64,000 nt of DNA from Nomia melanderi (Eukaryota; Arthropoda; Insecta; Hymenoptera; Halictidae): the NCBI RefSeq assembly GCF_051020985.1, contig NW_027475144.1, positions 1,488,001-1,552,000 of the forward strand, read 5' to 3'. The stretch's first letter is position 1. Each line of letters begins with the position of its first letter. This document shows, piece by piece, positions 25,061 through 37,024 of the stretch. Under the pieces are notes generated by a model that ran no database searches, had not been told where the DNA came from, and was given only the letters and a program-made list of their open reading frames with translations. The translations under genes were made by a program, and so were the position numbers.

Positions 25061-25317
25061 CGAGAAAACCACAGTCTCATGGGACCGGGCACTCAGGGTC
25101 AGGGGAAAATCCAATATATATCTGGAGATATCTCGGGTGCAATTAGAGATAGCGCAATAAACCAAAGTGAATTATCTGCATGAGGCCCTGGCGCATGAAT
25201 CTGTGCAGCGCGAACGACCTCGGACCACCAGAGGCCGAGACAACCACCGTCTCATGGGGCCGGACACTCAGGGTCAGGGGAAAATCCAATATATATCTGG
25301 TGATATCTCGGGTGCTA

Positions 25318-25815
25318 TTAGAGATAGCGCAATAAACCAAAGTGAATTATCTGCAGGAGGCCCTGGCGCATGAATCTGTGCAACGGGAGCGACCTCGGAC
25401 CACCAGGGGCCGAGAAAACCACAGTCTCATGGGGCCGGACACTCAGGGTCAGGGGAAAATCCAATATATATCTGGTGATATCTCGGGTGCTATTAGAGAT
25501 AGCGCAATAAATCAAAGTGCATTGTCTGTAAGAGGCCCTGGCGCATGAATCTGTGCAGCGGGAACGACCTAGGACCACCAGGGGCCGAGAAAACTACAGT
25601 CTCATGGGGCCGGACACTCAGGGTCAGGGGAAAATCCAATATATATCTGGTGATATCTCGGGTGCTATTAGAGATAGCGCAATAAACCAAGGTGAATTAT
25701 CTGCAGGAGACCCTGGCGCATGAATCTGTGCAACGGGAACGACCTCGGACCACCAGGGGCCGAGAAAACGACAGTCTCAAGGGGCCGGACACTCAGGGTC
25801 AGGGGAAAATCCAAT
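25318..25815 (+). repeat. 1,400-bp-spaced block, copy 2
   Basis: Second copy of the eight-monomer-spaced block. It runs into the first 1,925-bp unit. Confidence 0.85.
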
Positions 25816-27592
25816 ATATATCTGGTGATATCTCTGGTGCTATTACAGATAGCGCAATAAATCAAAGTGCATTGTCTGTAGGAGGCCCTGGCGCATAAAT
25901 GTGGCCAGCGGGAACGACCTCGGACCATCAGGGGCCGAGAAAACCACCGTCTCATGGGGCCGGACACTCAGGGTCAGGGGAAAATCCAATATTTATCTGG
26001 TGATATCTTGGGTGCTATTACAGATAGCGCAATAAATCAAAGTGCATTGTCTGTAGGAGGCCCTGGCGCATGAATCTGTCCAGCGGGAACGACCTCGGAC
26101 CACCAGGGGCCGAGAAAACCACAGTCTCATGGGGCCGGATACTCAGGGTCAGGGGAAAATCCAATATAGATCTGGTGATATCTCGGGTGCTATTACAGAT
26201 AGCGCAATAAATCAAAGTGAATTATCTGCAGGAGGCCCTGGCGCATGAATCTGTGCAAGGGGAACGACCTCGGACCACCAGGGGCCGAAAAAACCACAGT
26301 CTCATTGGGCCGGACACTCAGGGTCAGGGAAAAATCCAATATATATCTGGTGATATCTCGGGTGCTATTACAGATAGCGCAATAAATCAAAGTGCATTGT
26401 CTGTAGGAGGCCCTGGCGCATGAATCTGTGCAGCGGGAACGACCTCGGACCACCAGGGGCCGAGAAAACCACAGTCTCATGGGGCCGGACACTCAGGGTC
26501 AGGGGAAAATCCAATATATATCTGGTGATATCTCGGGTGCTATTAAAGATAGCGCAATAAACTAAAGCGAATTATCTGCAGGAGGCCCTGGCGCATGAAT
26601 GTGTGCAGCGGGAACGACCTCGGACCACCAGGGGCCGAGAAAACCGCAGTCTCATGGGGCCGGACACTCAGGGTCAGGGAAAAATCCAATATATATCTGG
26701 TGATATCTCGGGCGCTATTAGAGATAGCGCAATAAGCCAAAGGGAATTATCTGCAGGAGGCCCTGGCGCATGCATCAGTGCAGCGGGAACGACCTAGGAC
26801 CACCAGGGGCCGAGAAAACCACAGTCTCATGGGGCCGGACACTCAGGGTCAGGGGAAAAACCAATATATATCTGGTGATATCTCGGGTGCTATTAGAGAT
26901 AGCGCAATAAATCAAAGTGCATTGTCTGTAGGAGGCCCTGGCGCATGAATCTGTGCAGCGGGAACGACCTCGGAACACCAGGGGCCGAGAAAACCACCGT
27001 CTCATGGGGCAGGACACTCAGGGTCAGTGAAAAATCCAATATATATCTGGTGATATCACGGGTGCTATTACAGATAGCGCAATAAAACAAAGTGAATTGT
27101 CTGCAGGAGGCCCTGGCGCATGAATGTGTGCAGCGGGAACGACCTCGGACCACCAGGGGCCGAGAAAACCGCAGTCTCATGGGGCCGGACACTCAGGGTC
27201 AGGGGAAAATCCAATATATATCTGGTGATATCTCGGGTGCTATTACAGATAGAGCAATAAATCAAAGTGCATTGTCTGTAGGAGGCCCTGGCGCATGAAT
27301 CTGTGCAGCGGGAACGACCTAGGACCACCAGGGGCCGAGAAAACTACAGTCTCATGGTGCCGCACACTCAGGGTCAGGGGAAAATCCAATATATATCTGG
27401 TGATATCTCGGGTGCTATTAGAGATAGCGCAATAAACCAAGGTGAATTATCTGCAGGAGGCCCTGGCGCCTGAGGCTGGGCAGCGGGAACGACCCCGGAC
27501 CACCAGGGGCCGAGAAAACGACAGTCTCAAGGGGCCGGACACTCAGGGTCAGGGGAAAATCCAATATATATCTGGTGATATCTCGGGTGCTA
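25668..27592 (+). repeat. 1,925-bp (11-monomer) higher-order unit, copy 1
   Basis: This unit is directly followed by a near-identical copy. Three differences were noticed over 1,925 bp: CTGTCCAGC/CTGTGCAGC, AAAACCAAT/AAATCCAAT and GCATTGTC/GCACTGTC. Markers are GCGCATAAATGTGGCCAG, GCGCATGCATCAGTGCAG and GCGCCTGAGGCTGGGCAG. Confidence 0.93.
25968..26635 (+). repeat. 1,575-bp-spaced block, copy 2
   Basis: Second copy. It lies inside the first 1,925-bp unit and so appears again at 27893-28560. Confidence 0.83.
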
Positions 27593-29517
27593 TTACAGAT
27601 AGCGCAATAAACCAAGGTGAATTATCTGCAGGAGACCCTGGCGCATGAATCTGTGCAACGGGAACGACCTCGGACCACCAGGGGCCGAGAAAACGACAGT
27701 CTCAAGGGGCCGGACACTCAGGGTCAGGGGAAAATCCAATATATATCTGGTGATATCTCTGGTGCTATTACAGATAGCGCAATAAATCAAAGTGCATTGT
27801 CTGTAGGAGGCCCTGGCGCATAAATGTGGCCAGCGGGAACGACCTCGGACCATCAGGGGCCGAGAAAACCACCGTCTCATGGGGCCGGACACTCAGGGTC
27901 AGGGGAAAATCCAATATTTATCTGGTGATATCTTGGGTGCTATTACAGATAGCGCAATAAATCAAAGTGCATTGTCTGTAGGAGGCCCTGGCGCATGAAT
28001 CTGTGCAGCGGGAACGACCTCGGACCACCAGGGGCCGAGAAAACCACAGTCTCATGGGGCCGGATACTCAGGGTCAGGGGAAAATCCAATATAGATCTGG
28101 TGATATCTCGGGTGCTATTACAGATAGCGCAATAAATCAAAGTGAATTATCTGCAGGAGGCCCTGGCGCATGAATCTGTGCAAGGGGAACGACCTCGGAC
28201 CACCAGGGGCCGAAAAAACCACAGTCTCATTGGGCCGGACACTCAGGGTCAGGGAAAAATCCAATATATATCTGGTGATATCTCGGGTGCTATTACAGAT
28301 AGCGCAATAAATCAAAGTGCATTGTCTGTAGGAGGCCCTGGCGCATGAATCTGTGCAGCGGGAACGACCTCGGACCACCAGGGGCCGAGAAAACCACAGT
28401 CTCATGGGGCCGGACACTCAGGGTCAGGGGAAAATCCAATATATATCTGGTGATATCTCGGGTGCTATTAAAGATAGCGCAATAAACTAAAGCGAATTAT
28501 CTGCAGGAGGCCCTGGCGCATGAATGTGTGCAGCGGGAACGACCTCGGACCACCAGGGGCCGAGAAAACCGCAGTCTCATGGGGCCGGACACTCAGGGTC
28601 AGGGAAAAATCCAATATATATCTGGTGATATCTCGGGCGCTATTAGAGATAGCGCAATAAGCCAAAGGGAATTATCTGCAGGAGGCCCTGGCGCATGCAT
28701 CAGTGCAGCGGGAACGACCTAGGACCACCAGGGGCCGAGAAAACCACAGTCTCATGGGGCCGGACACTCAGGGTCAGGGGAAAATCCAATATATATCTGG
28801 TGATATCTCGGGTGCTATTAGAGATAGCGCAATAAATCAAAGTGCACTGTCTGTAGGAGGCCCTGGCGCATGAATCTGTGCAGCGGGAACGACCTCGGAA
28901 CACCAGGGGCCGAGAAAACCACCGTCTCATGGGGCAGGACACTCAGGGTCAGTGAAAAATCCAATATATATCTGGTGATATCACGGGTGCTATTACAGAT
29001 AGCGCAATAAAACAAAGTGAATTGTCTGCAGGAGGCCCTGGCGCATGAATGTGTGCAGCGGGAACGACCTCGGACCACCAGGGGCCGAGAAAACCGCAGT
29101 CTCATGGGGCCGGACACTCAGGGTCAGGGGAAAATCCAATATATATCTGGTGATATCTCGGGTGCTATTACAGATAGAGCAATAAATCAAAGTGCATTGT
29201 CTGTAGGAGGCCCTGGCGCATGAATCTGTGCAGCGGGAACGACCTAGGACCACCAGGGGCCGAGAAAACTACAGTCTCATGGTGCCGCACACTCAGGGTC
29301 AGGGGAAAATCCAATATATATCTGGTGATATCTCGGGTGCTATTAGAGATAGCGCAATAAACCAAGGTGAATTATCTGCAGGAGGCCCTGGCGCCTGAGG
29401 CTGGGCAGCGGGAACGACCCCGGACCACCAGGGGCCGAGAAAACGACAGTCTCAAGGGGCCGGACACTCAGGGTCAGGGGAAAATCCAATATATATCTGG
29501 TGATATCTCGGGTGCTA
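27593..29517 (+). repeat. 1,925-bp (11-monomer) higher-order unit, copy 2
   Basis: Second tandem copy. The next monomer switches to another order (AATAAATC in place of AATAAACC), so there is no full third copy, although parts recur at 30.8 kb and 31.6 kb. Confidence 0.93.
28277..28451 (+). repeat. Representative type B monomer
   Basis: This 175-bp unit carries the type B haplotype: C at 20 (TTACAGAT), T at 36 (ATAAATC), C at 44 and G at 48 (GTGCATTGTC), T at 53 (CTGTAGG, no PstI site). The remainder matches the shared consensus. Type A and B monomers are interspersed rather than strictly alternating, and many monomers are A/B recombinants. Confidence 0.95.
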
Positions 29518-31579
29518 TTACAGATAGCGCAATAAATCAAAGTGCATTGTCTGTAGGAGGCCCTGGCGCATGAATCTGTGCAGCGGGAACGACCTCAGAC
29601 CACCAGGGGCCGAGGAAACCACAGTCTCATGGGGCAGGACACTCAGGGTCAGGGAAAAATCCAATATATATCTGGTGATATCTTGGGTGCTATTAGATAT
29701 AGCGCAATAAACCAAAGGGAATTATCTGCAGGAGGCCCTGGCGCATGAATCTGTGCAACGGGAACGACCTCGGACCACCAGGGGCCGAAAAATCCACAGT
29801 CTCATGGGGCCGGACACTCAGGGTCAGGGAAAAATCCAATATATATCTGGTGATATCTTGGGCGCTATTAGAGATAGCGTAATAAACCAAAGTGAATTAT
29901 CTGCAGGAGGCCCTGGCGCAAGAATCTGTGCAGCGGGAACGACCTCGGACCACCAGGGGCCGAGACAACAACCGTCTCATGGGGCCGGACACTCAGGGTC
30001 AGGGGAAAATCCAATATATATCTGGTGATATCTCGGGTGCTATTACAGATAGAGCAATAAATCAAAGTGCATTGTCTGTAGGAGGCCCTGGCGCATGAAT
30101 CTGTGCAGCGGGAACGACCTAGGACCACCAGGGGCCGAGAAAACTACAGTCTCATGGTGCCGCACACTCAGGGTCAGGGGAAAATCCAATATACATCTGG
30201 TGATATCTCGGGTGCTATTAGAGATAGCGCAATAAACCAAGGTGAATTATCTGCAGGAGGCCCTGGCGCATGAATCTGTGCCACGGGAACGACCCCGGAC
30301 CACCAGGGGCCGAGAAAACGACAGTCTCAAGGGGCCGGACACTCAGGGTCAGGGGAAAATCCAATATATATCTGGTGATATCTCGGGTGCTATTACAGAT
30401 AGCGCAATAAATCAAAGTGCATTGTCTGTAGGAGGCCCTGGCGCATGAATCTGTGCAGCGGGAACGACCTCGGACCACCAGGGGCCGAGAAAACCACAGT
30501 CTCATGGGGCCGGACACTCAGGGTCAGGGGAAAATCCAATATATATCTGGTGATATCTCGGGTGCTATTACAGATAGAGCAATAAATCAAAGTGCATTGT
30601 CTGTAGGAGGCCCTGGCGCATGAATCTGTGCAGCGGGAACAACCTCCGACCACCAGGGGCCGAGAAAACCGCAGTCTCATGGGGCCGGACACTCAGGGTC
30701 AGGGAAAAATCCAATATATATCTGGTGATATCTCGGACGCTATTAGAGATAGCGCAATAAGCCAAAGGGAATTATCTGCAGGAGGCCCTGGCGCATGCAT
30801 CAGTGCAGCGGGAACGATCTAGGACCACCAGGGGCCGAGAAAACCACAGTCTCATGGGGCCGGACACTCAGGGTCAGGGGAAAATCCAATATATATCTGG
30901 TGATATCTCGGGTGCTATTAGAGATAGCGCAATAAATCAAAGTGCATTGTCTGTAGGAGGCCCTGGCGCATGAATCTGTGCAGCGGGAACGACCTCGGAA
31001 CACCAGGGGCATAGAAAACCACCGTCTCATGGGGCAGGACACTCAGGGTCAGTGAAAAATCCAATATATATCTGGTGATATCTCGGGTGCTATTACAGAT
31101 AGCGCAATAAATCAAAGTGCATTCTCTGTAGGAGACGCTGGCGCATGAACCTGTGCAGCGGGAACGTTCTCGGACCACCAGGGGCCGAGAAAACGACCGT
31201 CTCATGGGGCCGGACGCTCAGGGTCACTGAAAAATCCAATATATATCTGGTGATATCTCGGGTGCTATTAGAGATAGCGCAATAAATCAAAGTGCATTGT
31301 CTGTAGGAGGCCCTGGCGCATGAATCTGTGCAGCGGGAACGACCTCGGAACACCAGGGGCCGAGAAAACCACCGTCTCATGGGGCAGGACACTCAGGGTC
31401 AGTGAAAAATCCAATATATATCTGGTGATATCTCGGGTGCTATTACAGATAGCGCAATAAATCAAAGTGCATTCTCTGTAGGAGGCCCTGGCGCATGAAT
31501 CTGTGCAGCGGGAACGACCTCAGACCACCAGGGGCCGAGGAAACCACAGTCTCAAGGGGCCGGACACTCAGGGTCAGGG

Positions 31580-32050
31580 GAAAATCCAATATATATCTGG
31601 TGATATCTTGGGTGCTATTAGATATAGCGCAATAAACCAAAGGGAATTATCTGCAGGAGGCCCTGGCGCATGAATCTGTGCAACGGGAACGACCTCGGAC
31701 CACCAGGAGCCGAAAAATCCACAGTCTCATGGGGCCGGACACTCAGGGTCAGGGAAAAATCCAATATATATCTGGTGATATCTTGGGCGCTATTAGAGAT
31801 AGCGTAATAAACCAAAGTGAATTATCTGCAGGAGGCCCTGGCGCAAGAATCTGTGCAGCGGGAACGACCTCGGACAACCAGGGGCCGAGACAACAACCGT
31901 CTCATGGGGCCGGACACTCAGGGTCAGGGAAAAATCCAATATATATCTGGTGATATCTTGGGTGCTATTAGAGATAGCGCAATAAACCAAAGTGAGTTAT
32001 CTGCAGGAGGCCCTGGCGCCTGAGGCTGGGCAGCGGGAACGACCTCGGAC
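31580..32050 (+). repeat. 1,575-bp-spaced block, later pair, copy 1
   Basis: It recurs at 33155-33625. Shared forms are TTAGATATAGCG, AGATAGCGTAATAAACC, GCGCAAGAATCTG and GCGCCTGAGGCTGGGCAG. A related copy lies at about 29.66-30.0 kb. Confidence 0.8.
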
Positions 32051-33154
32051 CACCAGGGGCCGAGAAAACCACAGTCTCATGGGGCCGGACACTCAGGGTC
32101 AGGGGAAAATCCAATATATATCTGGTGATATCTCGGGCGCTATTAGAGATAGCGCAATAAGCCAAAGGGAATTATCTGCAGGAGGCCCTGGCGCATGCAT
32201 CTGTGCAGCGGGAACGACCTAGGACCACCAGGGACCGAGAAAACCACCGTCTCATGGGGCCGGACACTCAGGGTAAGGGAAAAATCCAATATATATCTGG
32301 TGATATCTCGGGTGCTATTAGAGATAGCGCAATAAACGAAAGTGAATTATCTGCAGGAGGCCCTGGCGCATGAATCTGTGCAGCGGGATCGACCGCGGAC
32401 CACCAGGGGCCGAGAAAACCACCGTCTCATGGGGCCAGACACTCAGGGTCAGGGAAAAATCCAACATATATCTGGTGATATCTCGGGTGCTATTAGAGAT
32501 AGCGCAATAAACGAAAGTGAATTATCTGCAGGAGGCCCTGGCGCATGAATCTGTGCAGCGGGAACGACCGCGGACCTCCAGGGGCCGAGAAAACCACCGT
32601 CTCATGGGGCCGGACACTCTGGGTCAGCGAAAAATCCAATATATATCTGGTGATATCTTCGGTCCTATTACAGATAGCGAAATAAATCAAAGTGCATTGT
32701 CTGTAGGAGGCCCTGGCGCATGAATCTGTGCAGCGGGAACGACCTCAGACCACCAGGGGCCGAGGAAACCACAGTCTCATGGGGCAGGACACTCAGGGTC
32801 AGGGAAAAATCCAATATATATCTGGTGATATCTTGGGTGCTATTAGATATAGCGCAATAAACCAAAGGGAATTATCTGCAGGAGGCCCTGGCGCATGAAG
32901 CTGTGCAACGGGAACGACCTCGGACCACCAGGGGCCGAAAAATCCACAGTCTCATGGGGCCGGACACTCTGTGTCAGCGAAAAATCCAATATATATCTGG
33001 TGATATCTTCGGTCCTATTACAGATAGCGAAATAAATCAAAGTGCATTGTCTGTAGGAGGCCCTGGCGCATGAATCTGTGCAGCGGGAACGACCTCAGAC
33101 CACCAGGGGCCGAGGAAACCACAGTCTCATGGGGCAGGACACTCAGGGTCAGGG

Positions 33155-33625
33155 AAAAATCCAATATATATCTGGTGATATCTTGGGTGCTATTAGATAT
33201 AGCGCAATAAACCAAAGGGAATTATCTGCAGGAGGCCCTGGCGCATGAATCTGTGCAACGGGAACGACCTCGGACCACCAGGGGCCGAAAAATCCACAGT
33301 CTCATGGGGCCGGACACTCAGGGTCAGGGAAAAATCCAATATATATCTGGTGATATCTTGGGCGCTATTAGAGATAGCGTAATAAACCAAAGTGAATTAT
33401 CTGCAGGAGGCCCTGGCGCAAGAATCTGTGCAGCGGGAACGACCTCGGACAACCAGGGGCCGAGACAACAACCGTCTCATGGGGCCGGACACTCAGGGTC
33501 AGGGAAAAATCCAATATATATCTGGTGATATCTTGGGTGCTATTAGAGATAGCGCAATAAACCAAAGTGAGTTATCTGCAGGAGGCCCTGGCGCCTGAGG
33601 CTGGGCAGCGGGAACGACCTCGGAC
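33155..33625 (+). repeat. 1,575-bp-spaced block, later pair, copy 2
   Basis: Second copy, ending where the monomer changes to CACCAGGAGCCGAG. It closes domain II. Confidence 0.8.
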
Positions 33626-34226
33626 CACCAGGAGCCGAGAAAACCGCAGTCTCATGGGGCCGGACACTCAGGGTCAGGCAAAAATCCAATATATATCTGT
33701 TGATATCCCGGGGGCTATTAGAGATAGCGCAATAAACCAAAGTGCATTGTCTGTAGGAGGCCCTGGCGCATGAATCTGTGAAGCGGCAACGACCTCGGAC
33801 CACCAGGGGCCGAGAAAACCACAGTCTCATGGGGCCGGACACTCAGGGTCAGGGGAAAATCCAGTTTATATCTGGTGATATCTCGGGTGCTATTCGAGAT
33901 AGCGCAATAAACCAAAGTGAATTCTCTGCAGGATGCCCTGGCGCATGAATCTGTGCAGCGGGAACGACCTCGGACCACCAGGGGCCGAAAAAACCACAGT
34001 CTCATGGGGCCGGACACTCAGGGTCAGGGGAAAATCCAGTATATATCTGTTGATATCTCGGGTGCTATTAGAGATAGCGCAATAAACCAAAGTGAATTAT
34101 CTGCAGGAGGCCCTGGCGCATGAATCTGTGCAACGGTAACGACCTCGGACCACCAGGGGTCGAAAAAACAACAGTCTCATGGGGCCGGACACTCAGGGTC
34201 AGTGAAAAATCCAATATATATCTGGT

Positions 34227-34400
34227 GATATCTCGGGTGCTATTACAGATAGCGCAATAAATCAAAGTGCATTGTCTGTAGGAGGCCCTGGCGCATGAAT
34301 CTGTGCAGCGGGAACGACCTCGGACCACCAGGGGCCGAGAAAACCACAGTCTCATGGGGCGGACACTCAGGGTCAGGGGAAAATCCAATATATATCTGGT
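34227..34400 (+). repeat. 174-bp monomer (1-bp deletion)
   Basis: One C is missing in CATGGGGCGGACAC (after 34,360). Because 174 is a multiple of three, one minus-strand frame stays open across it, which gives a 157-codon open frame (34,068-34,541) of no apparent meaning. Confidence 0.95.
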
Positions 34401-35280
34401 GATATCTCGGGTGCTATTACAGATAGCGCAATAAATCAAATTGCATTGTCTGTAGGAGGCCCTGGCGCATAAATGTGGACAGCGGGAACGACCTCGGACC
34501 ATCAGGGGCCGAGAAAACCACCGTCTCATGGGGCCGGACACTCAGGGTCAGGGGAAAATCCAATATTTATCTGGTAATATCTTGGGTGCTATTACAGAAA
34601 GCGCAATAAATCAAAGTGCATTGTCTGTAGGAGGCCCTGGCGCATGAATCTGTGCAGCGGGAACGACCTCGGACCACCAGGGGCCGAGAAAACCACAGTC
34701 TCATGGGGCCGGACACTCAGGGTCAGGGAAAAATTCAATATATATCTGGTGATATCTTGGGTGCTATTAGAGATAGCGCAATAAACCAAAGTGAGTTATC
34801 TGCAGGAGGCCCTGGCGCATGAATCTGTGCAACGGGAACGACCTCGGACCACCAGGGGCCGAAAAAACCACAGTCTCATGGGGCCGGACACTCAGGGTCA
34901 GGGAAAAATCCAATATATATCTGGTGATATCTCGGGCGCTATTAGAGATAGCGCAATAAGCCAAAGGTAATTATCTGCAGGAGGCCCTGGCGCATGCATC
35001 TGTGCAGCGGGAACGACCTAGGACCACCAGGGACCGAGAAAACCACCGACTCATGGGGCCGGACACTCAGGGTAAGGGAAAAATCCAATATATATCTGGT
35101 GATATCTCGGGTGCTATTAGAGATAGCGCAATAAACGAAAGTGAATTATCTGCAGGAGGCCCTGGCGCATGAATCTGTGCAGCGGGATCGACCGCGGACC
35201 ACCAGGGGCCGAGAAAACCACCGTCTCATGGGGCCGGACACTCAGGGTCAGGGAAAAATCCAATATATATCTGGTGATAT

Positions 35281-36575
35281 CTCGGGCGCTATTAGAGATA
35301 GCGCAATAAGCCAAAGGGAATTATCTGCAGGAGGCCCTGGCGCATGCATCAGTGCAGCGGGAACGACCGCGGACCACCAGGGGCCGAGAAAACCACAGTC
35401 TCATGGGGCCGGACGCTCTGGGTCAGCGAAAAATCCAATATATATCTGGTGATATCTCGGGTGCTATTAGAGATAGCGCAATAAATCAAAGTGCATTGTC
35501 TGTAGGAGGCCCTGGCGCATGAATCTGTGCAGCGGGAACGACCTCGGAACACCAGGGGCCGAGAAAACCACCGTCTCATGGGGCAGGACACTCAGGGTCA
35601 GTGAAAAATCCAATATATATCTGGTGATATCTCGGGTGCTATTAGATACAGCGCAATAAACCAAAGTGTATTATCTGCAAGAGGCCCTGGCGCATGCATC
35701 TGTGCAGCGGGAACGACCTCGGACCACCAGGGGCCGAGAAAACTAAAGTCTCATGGGGCCGGGCACTCAGGGTCTGGGGAAAATCCATTATATATCTGGT
35801 GATATGTCGGGAGCTATTACAGATAGCGCAATAAATCAAAGTTCATTGTCTGTAGGAGACGCTGGCGCATGAACCTGTTCAGCGGGAACGTTCTCGGACC
35901 ACCAGGGGCCGAGAAAACGACCGTCTCATGGGGCCGGACGCTCAGGGTCAGTGAAAAATCCAATATATATCTGGTGATATCTCGGGTGCTATTAGAGATA
36001 GCGCAATAAACCAAAGTGAATTATCTGCAGGAGGCCCTGGCGCATGAATCTGTGCAACGGGAACGACCTCGGACCACCAGGGGCCGAGAAAACCACAGTC
36101 TCATGGGGCCGGATACTCAGGGTCAGGGGAAAATCCAATATAGATCTGGTGATATCTCGGGTGCTATTAGAGATAGCGCAATAAACCAAAGTGAATTATC
36201 TGCAGGAGGCCCTGGCGCATGAATCTGGTCAGCGGGAACGACCTCGGACCACCAGCGGCCGAGAAAACCCCCGTCTCATGGGGCCGGACACTCAGGGTCA
36301 GGGAAAAATCCAATATATATCTGGTGATATCTCGGGTGCTATTAGAGATAGCGCAATAAACCAATGTGAGTCATCTGCAGGAGGCCCTGGCGCCTGAAGC
36401 TGTGCAGCGCGAACGACCTCGGACCACCAGGGGCCGAGAAAACCACCGTCTCATGGGGCCGGACACTCTGGGTCAGCGAAAAATCCAATATATATGTGGT
36501 GATATCTCGGGAGCTATTACAGATAGCGCAATAAATCAAAGTGCATTGTCTGTAGGAGGCCCTGGCGCATGAATC
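35281..36575 (+). repeat. Domain III block, partner of 40005-41124
   Basis: The first 735 bp match 40005-40739 at 4,724 bp. After one extra monomer in this copy (about 36,016-36,190) the match resumes at 4,549 bp. Shared forms are TTAGATACAGCGC, GAAAACTAAAGTCTC, ATATGTCGGGAGC and CCAGCGGCCGAGAAAACCC. Confidence 0.82.
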
Positions 36576-36850
36576 TGTGAAGCGGCAACGACCTCGGACC
36601 ACCAGGGGCCGAGAAAACCACAGTCTCATGGGGCCGGACACTCAGGGTCAGGGGAAAATCCAGTTTATATCTGGTGATATCTCGGGTGCTATTAGAGATA
36701 GCGCAATAAACCAAAGTGAATTCTCTGCAGGAGGCCCTGGCGCATGAATCTGTGCAGCGGGAACGACCTCGGACCACCAGGGGTCGAGAAAACAACAGTC
36801 TCATGGGGCCGGACACTCAGGGTCAGTGAAAAATCCAATATATATCTGGT

Positions 36851-37024
36851 GATATCTCGGGTGCTATTACAGATAGCGCAATAAATCAAAGTGCATTGTC
36901 TGTAGGAGGCCCTGGCGCATGAATCTGTGCAGCGGGAACGACCTCGGACCACCAGGGGCCGAGAAAACCACAGTCTCATGGGGCGGACACTCAGGGTCAG
37001 GGGAAAATCCAATATATATCTGGT
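36851..37024 (+). repeat. 174-bp monomer, same deletion
   Basis: The same C is missing after 36,984, in the same surrounding monomer type as at 34,360. The two are best explained by one deletion later duplicated. It likewise prolongs a minus-strand frame (36,692-37,063, 123 codons). Confidence 0.95.

Larger units (their letters stand above)
24100..33600 (+). repeat. Array domain II: 8- to 11-monomer higher-order repeats
   Basis: Blocks recur at 1,400 bp (8 monomers), 1,575 bp (9) and 1,925 bp (11). A near-identical 1,925-bp tandem pair is at the centre. Local markers are ATATCTTGGG in place of ATATCTCGGG, GCGCCTGAGGCTGGGCAG (near 27,468, 29,393, 32,016 and 33,591), and GAACGACCTAGGACC. No gene or unique DNA is present. 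Confidence 0.8.

Noticed and set aside
34068..34541. 157-codon minus-strand open frame as a real gene
   Set aside because: A single-base deletion makes one monomer 174 bp, so the frame does not rotate. The sequence is otherwise ordinary satellite.
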